Positions 8,935 to 18,272 of a DNA stretch of 64,000 bases are shown piece by piece; positions within the stretch are counted from its first letter, which is position 1; each line of letters starts with the position of its first letter. Both the position numbers and the translations under genes were made by a program. Under the pieces are notes generated by a model, which saw only the letters and a list, made by a program, of their open reading frames with translations, made no database searches and was not told the origin of the DNA. Source of the stretch: Polyangium sp. 6x1 (GTDB taxonomy: Bacteria > Myxococcota_A > Polyangia > Polyangiales > Polyangiaceae); the NCBI RefSeq assembly GCF_029946515.1, contig NZ_JARZHH010000005.1, positions 186,001-250,000 of the forward strand, in the 5' to 3' direction.

Positions 8935-9903
8935 CTAGTTCGTATCCTTCGCCGAGAGCGCGTCCTTCGCCATGTCCTCGTAGGACATGCGCCGGGCCCG
9001 CGCGAGCTCTGTGTCGTCGTATTGCCGGGCCATGAACTCCTTGCCCACGCCCCCGACGCGGCCGAACAGATCCCCGAGCAGCCGGCCCGTGATCGGGTGA
9101 TCGACCCCATCCTGCAGGACCCGCAAGAACCGCGTGAACGGCCGCCGCGGCGTCTCCTCCTTCCGGCCGAGCAGCTGCATCCGCTTGAACGCGTCCCGCA
9201 GCCGTTTGCCCTCGGGATCGACGAAGTTCATCGGATCGAGGAACACGTCGCGGATGAACGGATGCGCCGAATGCATCATGAACACAAACGCCTTCGCACC
9301 CCGCGCCCGCTCCGCGATCGAGAGCTTCGTCTCGCGCTCGGCCATCCGCCGCTCGTACGCCTCGGACCCGTAATACTCGGCCATGTAGTAGTCGATCGCG
9401 ATGTGGCGCGACTCGTCGCGGTTGATGAGCGTCATCGCCTCCTGGCTCATCTCGTCGTGCACGAAATCGTTGATCGACCGGAGGAGCGCGATGTCCAGGA
9501 TGAGCTCCCCGGCCACGATGTACGCGTTCGCCACGTCGTCGCTCAAATAATGGATCGCGTCCACGAAATGCGGCGCGAACGCCGTCAGGCTCGGGCTCTG
9601 TCCGTACAGCTTGTAATGATGCACGTCATAAAAATCAGCGAGCATCTGCGCCGCGTGCGCGTGGCGCACCTCGTCGACCACGAACGACCGGAAGATCGCC
9701 TTCAGCGTCGGATCCTCCACGCGCCGCTCCTGCTCGCGGAAGAGCGCGCCCGCGAGCCGCTCGATCCCCGACATGTCCGTGAAGAGCTGCACGATCGCGA
9801 TCTCGTCCTCCCGCGACATCGCCCGAGGCTTCCGGGTCCAGTCGAGGTCGCCGACGCGCCACTGATCACGCCGGCAGTTCTCCAGCATCCGTTCGAGGTC
9901 CAT
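8935..9903 (-). CDS. Ferritin-like diiron protein (AurF-like oxygenase candidate)
   Basis: 322 aa from ATG at 9903; codons further upstream are Gly/Arg-rich and unlikely. Helical protein with paired E-x-x-H iron-ligand motifs (DEVRHAH and DESRHIA), plus upstream Glu in GIERLAG and EQERR, the four-helix carboxylate-bridged diiron arrangement. Length and the spacing of ligands fit diiron N-oxygenase/AurF-like proteins rather than storage ferritins. Reaction and substrate are unknown; no biosynthetic cluster surrounds it. Cytoplasmic, no signal peptide. Confidence 0.7.
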   Translation of the reverse strand: MDLERMLENCRRDQWRVGDLDWTRKPRAMSREDEIAIVQLFTDMSGIERLAGALFREQERRVEDPTLKAIFRSFVVDEVRHAHAAQMLADFYDVHHYKLYGQSPSLTAFAPHFVDAIHYLSDDVANAYIVAGELILDIALLRSINDFVHDEMSQEAMTLINRDESRHIAIDYYMAEYYGSEAYERRMAERETKLSIAERARGAKAFVFMMHSAHPFIRDVFLDPMNFVDPEGKRLRDAFKRMQLLGRKEETPRRPFTRFLRVLQDGVDHPITGRLLGDLFGRVGGVGKEFMARQYDDTELARARRMSYEDMAKDALSAKDTN

Positions 9904-9995
9904 ACCCGCCAGGATACCCGTCGTTATCAGCCCCGTAAAGCGCCCGACCGAGGACGCACACGCGCCCCGGGCACCACGCTTGCGTTCGTCGGAGC

Positions 9996-10226
9996 ATGAC
10001 CCTCCCCCGACCCATCGAGACGACCCGAACGGATCAAAAGACGCCCCCCGGTCCGCCCGAGCGACCCGAGGCCCCGCCCGTAGAGGAGCCCCGCATCCGC
10101 AAGGGCCCCATCGAGGAGCCGCCGGCGCCAAGCCCCGTCCCCGGCGAGCCGCCGCCCGAGCCGCCCATCATCCGGGATCCTCCCGCGCCGACCCAGAAGC
10201 CGAACGAGGTGATCCGGGTCGCCTGA
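9996..10226 (+). CDS. Possible small Pro/Glu-rich protein
   Basis: 76 aa, about a third proline, with PPVEEP/PPEPP repeats and no predicted fold. The start at 9996 has only a weak GGAG four bases upstream. Such proline-rich short proteins occur near regulatory kinases in myxobacteria, but low-complexity GC-rich DNA also gives open frames by chance. It fills the 380-bp gap between the diiron gene and the kinase gene; nothing else is visible there. Confidence 0.35.
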   Translation: MTLPRPIETTRTDQKTPPGPPERPEAPPVEEPRIRKGPIEEPPAPSPVPGEPPPEPPIIRDPPAPTQKPNEVIRVA

Positions 10227-10284
10227 ACGAAGCGCGCACGAGCACCTTGATACTGCGGATGTCCTTCGGGCATCATCCGGTCCC

Positions 10285-11973
10285 ATGCGCACGGGAGACG
10301 TCGTTGACGGACGCTTCGCCATTCTGGAGCGCGCCGGCGTCGGCGGCATGGGATCCGTGTACCGCGCGCTCGATCGGCAGACGACGAAGCTCGTCGCGAT
10401 CAAGGTCCTCCACGCGCCAGACACGACCTCGCAGGCACGCTTCCTCAAGGAGGCCAAGGCCCTCGCGGGGCTCGAGCACCCGCACGTGGTCCGGTACGTG
10501 ACGCACGGCATCTCGCCCGACGGCGAACCCTACCTCGTGATGGAGTGGCTCGAAGGCGAGAGCCTCGATCGACGCCTCGCCCGCGAGCCCCTGCGCCTCG
10601 AAGAGAGCCTCGACCTCGCACGCCGCATCGCCGTGGCCCTCGGCGCCGCCCACGCGCGCGGCATCGTCCACCGCGACGTCAAGCCGAGCAACGTGTTCCT
10701 CGTCGACAGCGCAATCGACAAGGTCCGCCTCCTCGATTTCGGCATCGCCCGCCTCGACGACGCATCGAGCGGCCTGACCCGCACCGGCAACGTCCTCGGC
10801 ACCCCCGGCTACATGGCGCCCGAGCAAGCGCGCGGCGACAAACGGTACGTCGACGCGCGCGCCGACGTGTTCTCGCTCGGCTGTCTCCTCTACGAATGTT
10901 TGGCGGGCCAACCCCCTTTCCACGGCCCGCACCCGATGGCCATCATCACGAAGCTGCTCGCAGAGGACGCCCCACGCCTGCGCGCGAGCCGGCACGACGT
11001 CCCCGAGGCCCTCGACGCCCTCGTCGCGCGTCTGCTCGCGAAGGAGCCCGGCGCCCGCCCCGCAGACGGCGTTGCCGTCGCCGCCGCGCTCGACGCCCTC
11101 GCCAACATGAAGAGCGTCGAGCCCCCGCCGCCCTCCATCCGCTCCCGCGCATTCGCAGACATCTTCCCCTCAATCCCGCCCTCGTCCCCGCCCTCGTCCG
11201 ACCCGACGCTCGGCATGGCAGCCACGATGCCAGGCCTCTCCTCGTTCCGCGAGCTCTCGGAGTCCTCAGGCCAGCGCCCCTCGTCCCCGCCACCCGAGCC
11301 CCGATCGAGCCGCATGGTCGATCTCCCACCACCAAGCGTCTCCCCAGCGAGCGATCGCCGCTGGTTCGAGCGTCTGCCGCGCCCCGCAGGCCGGAGCCCC
11401 TTCCGGGTGAAGGGCATCGCCTACAAGGGCATGCTTCACTACGTCTCGACGCGCCTCGACGGCGGGATGGCAACACTCGCGAGCTCGTTCCGCGATCCCG
11501 TGCTGCGCGAATACCTCGCCCAGTCCTTCCTCGCGTCAAGCTTCTACGATTTCTTCCCGCTCGTCGCAGCGAGCGCCGGGTGCGCAGCACTCGCAAACGT
11601 CCAGCTCGAGATCTTCGCGCAAGGTCAGGGCCGCGCGCAAGCCAAGTACGACGCCGAGCACGCCTACCGCTCATTCATCCAAGGCCGCTCGATCGACGAT
11701 TTCCCCTCACGCTTCCGTCTCATCGCGACGCGCTATTACGATTTCGGCGAATGGGAGGCAAACTCGTTCGCACCAGGCACGATCACCTTCGTGCAGCGCG
11801 GCATCCCAGCGTGGGCCATTCCCTGGTACTCCCCGCTGCAATCCGGCTACATCTCGACGCTCGTCGACCTCGTCTCGAACAAGCGCGCATCCGTGACCGT
11901 CTACCCAACCCGCCGCGACGGCGTGGTCGAAGGCATCCAGACGGTCATCCTCGAAATGGACGTGTCGTACTGA
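10285..11973 (+). CDS. Ser/Thr protein kinase with C-terminal DUF2378-like domain
   Basis: 562 aa. Residues 10-275 are a Hanks-type kinase: Gly loop GVGGMGSVY, catalytic Lys40, HRDVKPSN (Asp131), DFGIA (Asp151) and GTPGYMAPEQ. A Pro/Ser-rich linker (about 280-370) follows. Residues about 375-562 resemble the Myxococcales-restricted DUF2378/TIGR02265 family (FRVKGIAYKGML, YYDFGEWE, SGYISTLV). No transmembrane segment is seen, so the kinase is cytoplasmic. All catalytic residues are present, so it should be active. The fused domain is probably a sensor or protein-docking module (inference). Confidence 0.9.
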   Translation: MRTGDVVDGRFAILERAGVGGMGSVYRALDRQTTKLVAIKVLHAPDTTSQARFLKEAKALAGLEHPHVVRYVTHGISPDGEPYLVMEWLEGESLDRRLAREPLRLEESLDLARRIAVALGAAHARGIVHRDVKPSNVFLVDSAIDKVRLLDFGIARLDDASSGLTRTGNVLGTPGYMAPEQARGDKRYVDARADVFSLGCLLYECLAGQPPFHGPHPMAIITKLLAEDAPRLRASRHDVPEALDALVARLLAKEPGARPADGVAVAAALDALANMKSVEPPPPSIRSRAFADIFPSIPPSSPPSSDPTLGMAATMPGLSSFRELSESSGQRPSSPPPEPRSSRMVDLPPPSVSPASDRRWFERLPRPAGRSPFRVKGIAYKGMLHYVSTRLDGGMATLASSFRDPVLREYLAQSFLASSFYDFFPLVAASAGCAALANVQLEIFAQGQGRAQAKYDAEHAYRSFIQGRSIDDFPSRFRLIATRYYDFGEWEANSFAPGTITFVQRGIPAWAIPWYSPLQSGYISTLVDLVSNKRASVTVYPTRRDGVVEGIQTVILEMDVSY

Positions 11974-12007
11974 AGTCCCCCAGGGCGCGGGGTCTTGTCG
12001 CGAGCCG

Positions 12008-12408
12008 TTTCGCTGGGGCTTTGCCCCAGGCCCCACCCGGGGCTGTCCGCCCCGGGACCCGGACCAGCGCAAGCGCTGGACTCGTGGTCGATGAACTGCG
12101 CTCCGCGCAGTTCATCGAACGGGCCAGGTCAAGACCACAGGCGATCCTGCCTACCAAGACAGCCGCGCTGACGGCTCAGCGGGCGACGCGGTACCAGCGG
12201 CGGCCTGTGGGAAGAACTGCGCGGAGCGCAGTTCTTCCCCAAATGGTCCAGGGCTGGCCCTGCAAAGAGGGGGCGGACAGCTTGAAAATCTTTCCCCGCA
12301 TCGACTGCGCTTCGCGCAGTCGATGCCCAGAGGTCCAGGGCTGGCCCTGGTCCGGGTCGAGGGGCGGATAGCCCCCGCGGGGTCCGGGGCAGCGCCCCGG
12401 CGCGGCGC
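12008..12408. repeat. Mosaic palindromic intergenic element, copy 1
   Basis: The whole spacer between the kinase and HemQ-like genes is filled by GC-rich palindromic modules that recur in the same order at 19752-20090. Modules include CGCTGGGGCTTTGCCCCAG, GACCAGCGCAAGCGCTGGAC, the stem-loop GAACTGCGC/GCGCAGTTC within 12088-12118, a second one at 12209-12239 preceded by GGCCTGTGG, GGTCCAGGGCTGGCCCTGG, and a terminal GGGGCAGCGCCCCGGCGCGG. Copy 1 has an extra stem-loop at 12298-12326. It ends directly at the stop of the convergent HemQ-like gene. No protein is encoded; it looks like a non-autonomous repeat family of this genome. Confidence 0.85.
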
Positions 12409-12410
12409 TT

Positions 12411-13190
12411 CTACCCGAGAACCCGTCCCACGAAGAACGGCCCCATCTGGCTGATGAACTCGCTCGTTTGTCGCGTCTTTCGCATCGTTTGCACGATGTG
12501 CGACAGCGGGTGCAGCTCCTTGCCTACGAGGCCGATCACGAATTCGTTGTCGCGCGCGTCGAGCCCGTGGCATGCGAGTCGGATGTCGTGGGCGAAATCC
12601 TTTGCTCCGTAGGCCTTCCCGATGGTCCCGTGCTCTCGCAGGATCGAGCCTTGCTCTCGCGGCTCGAGCTTTGCGAAGGCCCCGCTTCGGCGCAGCGGGT
12701 ACCACACGGCCCAGGGCCATGCCGGGTTCGCTACGGTCTCCGCGGGCCGCCGGAGCAGCCAGTATTCGAGGTCTTGCTCGTAGCCTGTCGAATAGGTTCG
12801 TCCGAGCATCGTCATGTCGGGCCGCAGCGACACGGTTTGCCCCGACTCCACGAGCGCTGGCCGCACGGCCTCCACGAATGCCGCGGGATCCTCGCTCCAT
12901 GTGAGCAGCCCGAAGCTCTGGGGATCGTTCACGTCCTCGTACACGACGGCGCCTACGCCCTTGCTCGTGATTGCGGCGCGGATGGCCTGCGCGTGCGTGC
13001 GGAGCTCGGATAGCTTGGAGAGACCCGGCACCTGGTAGACCAGGAGCTGCATGAAGAGCCGCCGATCCATCGTTTGCGGCTTTCCGTCGCGCGGCGCGCC
13101 GCGCTCGCTCACGTCGATCGAGGGGAGCTCTTCGCTGCCTTGCCCATGGCCGTGTCCGGCGGGCCGTCCGCCCGGGGTCGCTTCGCTCAT
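12411..13190 (-). CDS. HemQ / chlorite dismutase family protein (coproheme decarboxylase-like)
   Basis: 259 aa from ATG at 13190. After a His/Gly-rich 40-residue extension the protein matches the HemQ/Cld family. Residues that align with HemQ catalytic positions are retained: Tyr164 in VWYPLRR (radical tyrosine), proximal His187 in REHGTIGKAY, Arg237 in QTMRKTR, and the terminal GPFFVGR. HemQ oxidatively decarboxylates coproheme to heme b in the coproporphyrin-dependent pathway. No other heme gene is adjacent, so a different heme-linked role is possible. It is divergent from the PAS/STAS gene, 81 bp apart. Confidence 0.82.
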   Translation of the reverse strand: MSEATPGGRPAGHGHGQGSEELPSIDVSERGAPRDGKPQTMDRRLFMQLLVYQVPGLSKLSELRTHAQAIRAAITSKGVGAVVYEDVNDPQSFGLLTWSEDPAAFVEAVRPALVESGQTVSLRPDMTMLGRTYSTGYEQDLEYWLLRRPAETVANPAWPWAVWYPLRRSGAFAKLEPREQGSILREHGTIGKAYGAKDFAHDIRLACHGLDARDNEFVIGLVGKELHPLSHIVQTMRKTRQTSEFISQMGPFFVGRVLG

Positions 13191-13271
13191 GTTGCAAGGG
13201 CTACCTGCCTCGGCGGCGCGCTGCAAGGCCGGATCGCCCGGCGCGGCGGCGCCGTGATAGAACTGGGCCTC

Positions 13272-14927
13272 ATGGATACGAGCACGCTCAAGGCGGCGCT
13301 CCTCCCCGAGCGCGACAACCTCATCGCGACCTTGCTCGTCGAGATTCCCAGGGCTGTCCCGTTTTACGGCACCTTTCCGCAGAGCGCGCAGGTTGCCATG
13401 GCTTCCCGGCTCGTCGACATCTACCTCGACGCCCTCGACGAGGTCGACGCGCAGGGCCTGCGCACCTTCGGGATCGAGGTGTTTACGCGCAGGCAGGAGC
13501 AGGGCGCTGCGCTCGTGGACGTGCTCGCGGGCGTCACGGCCGGCCGCCGCGCCTTTGCCCGCCTCGCCTTGCGCGCCCTGCCCACGGCCGAGCTCGCCGG
13601 GGAGGCCATCGAGCGCGTCGAGCTCGTGTCGGACGAGTTCGTGAGGACCGCCGTTGCCGTCTACGAGCAACGCCGCGACACCGAGCGCCGTGCGTTCGAG
13701 GTGCTCGAACAGCGCTACCAGGACCTCTACCAGCGCACCCCGGCCCTCATGCACTCGCTCGATCGCGACGGCCGCCTCACGACCGTGAGTGATCGCTGGC
13801 TCGACTTCCTCGGCTACAGCCGCGATGAGGTCCTCGGCCGCCGCTCGATCGAGTTCGTCACCGAAGAGACGCGCGCGCGCGCCCTCGCCGAGCATTTCCC
13901 GCAGCTCCGGCGCGAGGGGCGCGTCGACCTCGCCGACGCGCAGTTCGTCAAGAAGAGCGGCGAGATCGTCGACGTCCGCCTATCGAGCGTCGTCGTGCGC
14001 GACGAGCGCGGCGAGCTTCAGCAGATCCTCGCGGTCTTCCAGGACGTCACGGCCGAGGTCCGGGCCACGCGTGCGCTGCGTGAGAGCGAGGAGCGATGGC
14101 GTGGCCTCACCGAGCTCGCGCCGCTCCCGCTCGCCGTGCACAGGGCCGGCGTGTTTCTCTGGGTCAACGAGGCCCTCTCGCGCCTCCTTGGCCTGCCGCG
14201 CGAGGAGCTCGTCGGGATGAACGTCATGCGTATCGTGCACCCCGACGATCGCGAGCTCCTCCTTTCGCGCCTTCGGCAGAGCCGAGAGAGACGCGTCGCG
14301 CTCCCGCCGATCGAAGAGCGCTACGTCCACGCGGACGGCACCATCATCTACGCGGACGTCGCCGCGCGGCCTGTCCTCTTCGAGGGTGAGGAGGCCACGC
14401 AGATCGCGGTCGTCGACGTCACGGCGCGTCGACACGCCGACGAAGTGCAGCGGCAGAACGAGGCCCAAGCGAAGGTCATCGAGGCGCAGGAAGAGACCCT
14501 CCGCGCGCTCTCCACGCCGCTCATCCCCATCGGCGACGGCATCCTCGTCGCGCCGCTCATCGGCCGCATCACGGGTGAGCGCGCGACGGGCATCCTGGAG
14601 ACGATCGCCGCGGGCGTGGTCGCCCAGGGCGCGCGCGTGGCGATCGTGGACGTCACGGGCGTCCCCGAGGCCGACACGTCCGTCGCCGAGGCGCTCGTCC
14701 GGGTCGCGCAGGCCATCCGCCTCCTCGGCGCCGAGGTCGTCATCACGGGCATCCAGCCCTCGATCGCCCGCACGCTCGTCGAGATCGGTGCCGATCTCGG
14801 CAGCCTGAGGACGCGCGGCACCCTCCGTGATGGTATCAAGTATGCGCTCCGGGGGTTCGGGGGCGCGGCTCGGCCTGGCCGGGCGGAGTGCGCCGAACGC
14901 GGATCTTCCGGCAGCGGACGCGCATGA
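13272..14927 (+). CDS. PAS-PAS-STAS regulator (RsbR/stressosome-like)
   Basis: 551 aa from ATG at 13272. Residues 1-135 form a helical N-terminal domain; PAS domains lie at about 148-262 and 275-388; a coiled linker (390-412) leads to a STAS domain (about 413-535). The STAS domain keeps both threonines that are phosphorylated in RsbRA: DVTGVPEADTS (Thr469) and TGIQPSIART (Thr501). It therefore looks like a stressosome-type sensor controlling an RsbT/RsbS-like partner, but no such partner is seen nearby. Its stop overlaps the next gene by 4 bp (ATGA), suggesting coupled translation with the SrkA-like kinase. Confidence 0.87.
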   Translation: MDTSTLKAALLPERDNLIATLLVEIPRAVPFYGTFPQSAQVAMASRLVDIYLDALDEVDAQGLRTFGIEVFTRRQEQGAALVDVLAGVTAGRRAFARLALRALPTAELAGEAIERVELVSDEFVRTAVAVYEQRRDTERRAFEVLEQRYQDLYQRTPALMHSLDRDGRLTTVSDRWLDFLGYSRDEVLGRRSIEFVTEETRARALAEHFPQLRREGRVDLADAQFVKKSGEIVDVRLSSVVVRDERGELQQILAVFQDVTAEVRATRALRESEERWRGLTELAPLPLAVHRAGVFLWVNEALSRLLGLPREELVGMNVMRIVHPDDRELLLSRLRQSRERRVALPPIEERYVHADGTIIYADVAARPVLFEGEEATQIAVVDVTARRHADEVQRQNEAQAKVIEAQEETLRALSTPLIPIGDGILVAPLIGRITGERATGILETIAAGVVAQGARVAIVDVTGVPEADTSVAEALVRVAQAIRLLGAEVVITGIQPSIARTLVEIGADLGSLRTRGTLRDGIKYALRGFGGAARPGRAECAERGSSGSGRA

Positions 14928-15904
14928 ACACGACCGATCTCTTCCTCTCGCTCACGCCGCACAAGGTCCTCGAGGCCGTCGAGGACGCGGGCTTTCCCGT
15001 CAATCCCCTCTGCTACCCGCTGAACTCGTTCGAGAACCGCGTCTACGAGGTCGAGCTCGAGGACCGCTCGCGGCTCGTCGCCAAGTTCTACCGCCCGGGC
15101 CGCTGGAGCCCGGAGCAGATCCTCGAAGAGCACCTCTTCCTCGCGGATCTCGCCGAGGCCGAGGTCCCGGTTTGCCTCCCTCGAACGCTCCGCGGCGGCG
15201 GCACCCTCGGCACGATCGATGGCATCTCGTATTGCCTCTTCCCGCGCATGGGCGGCCGCGCCCCGGACGAGCCCGACGACGACCTCCTGCAGCGCCTCGG
15301 CATGCTCGCCGCGCGGATCCACAACGTCGGCGCTGGGCGACCTGCCGCGCACCGCGTCCGCCTCGAGGCGGAGACGTTCGTCCGGCAAAACGTCGTTTTC
15401 CTCCGCGAAAAGGGGTCGATTCCTTCGCGCCTCCTCCCGCGGTACGAGCGCGCCGCGCGCGTGATCGCCGACTTCGTGGACGAGGGCATCCACGGCACGC
15501 CTGTCCACCGCATTCATGGCGATCTGCACCTCGGGAACTTGCTCCTCCGGGACGGCGTGCTCTCCGTGGTCGATTTCGACGACATGGTCGTGGGCCCGGC
15601 CGTGCAGGATCTCTGGTTGCTCCTGCCGGGGGAGGGCGTCGAGGCGCGCATTGCGCTCGAGAGCTTCCTCGAAGGGTACGAGGCCCTCCGTGCGTTCGAT
15701 CGAAAGAGCCTCCGCCTCGCGACGCCGCTGCGTGGCCTGCGGCGCGTCCATTATGCGGCGTGGATCGCCCGCCGCTTCCACGACCCCATCTTCCCGCGCA
15801 CGTTCCCCCATTTCGGCACCGAGGCGTACTGGGAGGAGGAGACGCGTGACCTCGAGCAGATCGTCCGCATGATCACCGAAGAGCGTGGGGGCTTCGAGGC
15901 ATGA
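14924..15904 (+). CDS. srkA: SrkA-like stress response kinase (YihE family)
   Basis: 326 aa, starting in a 4-bp overlap with the PAS-STAS gene. The sequence follows the YihE/SrkA family: an N-terminal FENRVYEVELED strand region, phosphotransferase core HRIHGDLHLGNLL (catalytic Asp) and VVDFDDMVVGPAVQDLWLL (metal-binding Asp). In E. coli, SrkA is a cytoplasmic Ser/Thr kinase of the Cpx stress response. Here the coupling to a stressosome-like sensor suggests a stress-linked unit. The next gene overlaps by another 4 bp. Confidence 0.9.
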   Translation: MNTTDLFLSLTPHKVLEAVEDAGFPVNPLCYPLNSFENRVYEVELEDRSRLVAKFYRPGRWSPEQILEEHLFLADLAEAEVPVCLPRTLRGGGTLGTIDGISYCLFPRMGGRAPDEPDDDLLQRLGMLAARIHNVGAGRPAAHRVRLEAETFVRQNVVFLREKGSIPSRLLPRYERAARVIADFVDEGIHGTPVHRIHGDLHLGNLLLRDGVLSVVDFDDMVVGPAVQDLWLLLPGEGVEARIALESFLEGYEALRAFDRKSLRLATPLRGLRRVHYAAWIARRFHDPIFPRTFPHFGTEAYWEEETRDLEQIVRMITEERGGFEA

Positions 15905-16701
15905 CCGCGTACGTCGTCTTCGATTTCGAGGCGATCCTCGACAAGGACAACCCGCTCCCCGAAGGCGCGGATCCGGACCGTGTCCCGGCCGTGCCGCACC
16001 TCGCCATCGTCTCGGGTGCGATCCTCGCGCTCGTCGTGGAGAGCGGCCACGTCCGCGTGCAGCCGCCGCGACTGCTCGGCGGCCCCGCGGGCGGCGACGA
16101 GGCGGCCATCCTGCGTGATTTCGTGGGCATGGTGGGCGAGCGCCGCCCGGTGCTCGTCTCGTGGAATGGCCGCGGCTTCGATTTGCCGCTCGTCATTGCG
16201 CGCTCGGTGCGCCACGGCATCGTGGCGCCGTGGCTCTGGGATCGTGATTTCGAGGATCGTTACCGCGGGAACAAGCACGTCGATCTGCAAGACGCCGTGA
16301 GCTTCCGTGGCGCCGGCCGCGCGGCGCGCATGGCCTCGTTCGCTTGCCTTTGCGGCTGGCCTGGCAAGGTCGGCGTCGACGGCTCCGACGTCGAGGGCCT
16401 CTGGGCGAAGGGCGCCGAGGGCCGCGAGGCCGTGCGCCACTACAACCTCGCGGACGTCGCGTCCGAGGCTGCGATCCTGCTGCGCCTCCTCGTTTGTCGC
16501 GGCGACCTCACGCTCCACGAATACCGCGACGCCGCCGGCGCGTTGCTCGCGCACGTCGACGGGGACGAGCGCCTCGCCGTTTTGCGCCCCGAAATCGATC
16601 GCGAAATCTTCTTGCTTGCGGCTGCCGGCGATGCGGAAGGCGACGGGCAGGGCGAGGTCTCGCCCACGGAAGCCGAGGCGCCCGCTCACGCCTTCCGATA
16701 A
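15901..16701 (+). CDS. Predicted 3'-5' exonuclease (DnaQ-like, PolB_exo2 type)
   Basis: 266 aa, overlapping the previous gene by 4 bp. Exonuclease motifs are visible: VFDFEAI near the N-terminus (motif I), SWNGRGFDLPLV (motif II) and HYNLADVASEA (motif III), as in the DNA_pol_B_exo2 family. It probably degrades single-stranded nucleic acid with two metal ions; biological role unknown. The 3' end overlaps the convergent POT transporter gene by 16 bp. Confidence 0.82.
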   Translation: MTAYVVFDFEAILDKDNPLPEGADPDRVPAVPHLAIVSGAILALVVESGHVRVQPPRLLGGPAGGDEAAILRDFVGMVGERRPVLVSWNGRGFDLPLVIARSVRHGIVAPWLWDRDFEDRYRGNKHVDLQDAVSFRGAGRAARMASFACLCGWPGKVGVDGSDVEGLWAKGAEGREAVRHYNLADVASEAAILLRLLVCRGDLTLHEYRDAAGALLAHVDGDERLAVLRPEIDREIFLLAAAGDAEGDGQGEVSPTEAEAPAHAFR

Positions 16702-18272
16702 TGCTCCACGCTCTTGTACCGCATCGCGTACGCGCCGAATGCCAGCGCGAAGAGGAACGCGAAGCCGGCGAAGAAGAACATCTGGAATGCGGTCGTCGAT
16801 AGGCCCGTCTGCGCCGTGATGGCGCTCGTCAGCCGCTCGTTTTTCATGCCCGCGTTCACGATCAGCACCCAGAGCCCGCCGACGGTGACCGAGAGCGACC
16901 AGAAGCTCATCAGCGTCCCCTTCATTTTTGCCGGCGCCTGGCTGTAGGCGAATTCGAGGCCCGTCGTCGAGACCAGCACCTCGCCGAGCGTCAGGATCGT
17001 GTACGGCAGGAGCTGCCAGAGGATCGAGACCTGCTCGCCTGCGTCGATCCAGCGCTGGATCACGCCGATCACGATCCACGACACGCCTGCGATCGCGATG
17101 CCCGCCGTCATGCGCCGGAGCGGCGTCGGGTTCAGGCCGGCCTTCCGGAGCAGCGGATACGTGACGGCATTGTTGAAGGGAATGAGCAGCATCACGAGCA
17201 GCGGATTGATCGCCTGCATCTGCGACGCTGTCTCCAGGATGCTCCACCCGGGCAGCACCATGGCTTTGCCCTGGATGATCCACGTCGAGGCTTTCTGATC
17301 GAAGAGCGACCAGAAGGGCGTGACGAGGGCGAACACCACGAGCACCTTCAAGACCGATCGCACGCCCTCGACGTCCTCGTCCGGGTGCTCGCCCTGCGCC
17401 GCTTCGAGCGAGAGCAGCACGCCTGGGCCCGCGAGCACGAGGAAGGCCACGATCGCGAGGCAAAACGACGCGACGAATCCGAGCGTGGGGATCAGGAAAA
17501 ACGAACCGACGAAACCGAGCACGCCGAGGCCCGCGAGCGCGCGCCCCGCCCCGCGGCCTTTTTGCAGCGCCGTCCATGCGATGCTGCCGAAGGAATGGGG
17601 ATCGGCGGGGGAGGGGGGGACCACCACGTATTCTTTGCGCCCCATCCAGAAGATGAGCGTCGCGATGAACATCAAGATCCCCGGGATCCCGAACGCGATG
17701 CTCGGCCCCCAGTGCTTGAGGGCCCTCGGCATGAGCTGCGAGGCGAAGAACGAGCCGAAGTTGATCACCCAGTAAAACGCCTCGAACACCACGCGCGCCA
17801 GGTGCTTGTTCGTCTGGTCGAACTGGTCGCCGACGAACGACGACACGCACGGCTTGATGCCGCCCGAGCCGAGCGCGATCAGGAAGAGGCCCGCGTAAAA
17901 CCCCGTCTTGCTCCCCTCGAAGAGCGCGAGGAAGCCGTGCCCCACGCAGTAGAGGAGCGAGAGCCAGAAAATCGTCCGATACTTGCCGAGGAAGCGATCC
18001 GAGATCCACCCGCCGAGCAGCGGGAAGAAATAGACCCCCATCACGAAGATGTGGAAGACCTCCTTCGCGGCCCCGGCCCGCTCCTTCTCCACGAGATCGA
18101 GCAGGAGATACCCGATCAGGAAGTCCGTCAGGATGTTCCGCATCCCGTAGAAGCTGAAGCGCTCGCACGCCTCATTTCCGATGATGGACGGGATCGACTT
18201 CGGGTACCTGGCGGGGAGGGCCTTGGGGTCGGCGTTGGGGATCGCGGGCCCTTCCGAGACTTCGGTCGTCAT
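16686..18272 (-). CDS. POT-family proton-coupled oligopeptide transporter
   Basis: 528 aa with about 12-14 membrane helices. The N-terminal ACERFSFYGMRNIL matches the family ExxERFxYYG motif for proton/peptide coupling, and later segments fit the PTR2 pattern (GSGGIKPCVSSFVGDQF, FYWVINFGSFFA). It imports di- or tripeptides across the inner membrane. Its start overlaps the stop of the upstream cyclase gene by 4 bp (ATGA), so the two are likely co-translated. Its 3' end runs 16 bp into the exonuclease gene. Confidence 0.92.
   Translation of the reverse strand: MTTEVSEGPAIPNADPKALPARYPKSIPSIIGNEACERFSFYGMRNILTDFLIGYLLLDLVEKERAGAAKEVFHIFVMGVYFFPLLGGWISDRFLGKYRTIFWLSLLYCVGHGFLALFEGSKTGFYAGLFLIALGSGGIKPCVSSFVGDQFDQTNKHLARVVFEAFYWVINFGSFFASQLMPRALKHWGPSIAFGIPGILMFIATLIFWMGRKEYVVVPPSPADPHSFGSIAWTALQKGRGAGRALAGLGVLGFVGSFFLIPTLGFVASFCLAIVAFLVLAGPGVLLSLEAAQGEHPDEDVEGVRSVLKVLVVFALVTPFWSLFDQKASTWIIQGKAMVLPGWSILETASQMQAINPLLVMLLIPFNNAVTYPLLRKAGLNPTPLRRMTAGIAIAGVSWIVIGVIQRWIDAGEQVSILWQLLPYTILTLGEVLVSTTGLEFAYSQAPAKMKGTLMSFWSLSVTVGGLWVLIVNAGMKNERLTSAITAQTGLSTTAFQMFFFAGFAFLFALAFGAYAMRYKSVEHYRKA

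Noticed and set aside
13074-13271. N-terminal extension of the PAS-STAS gene
   Set aside because: Would overlap the start of the divergent HemQ-like gene; the extension is low-complexity and the ATG at 13272 begins the recognisable domain.
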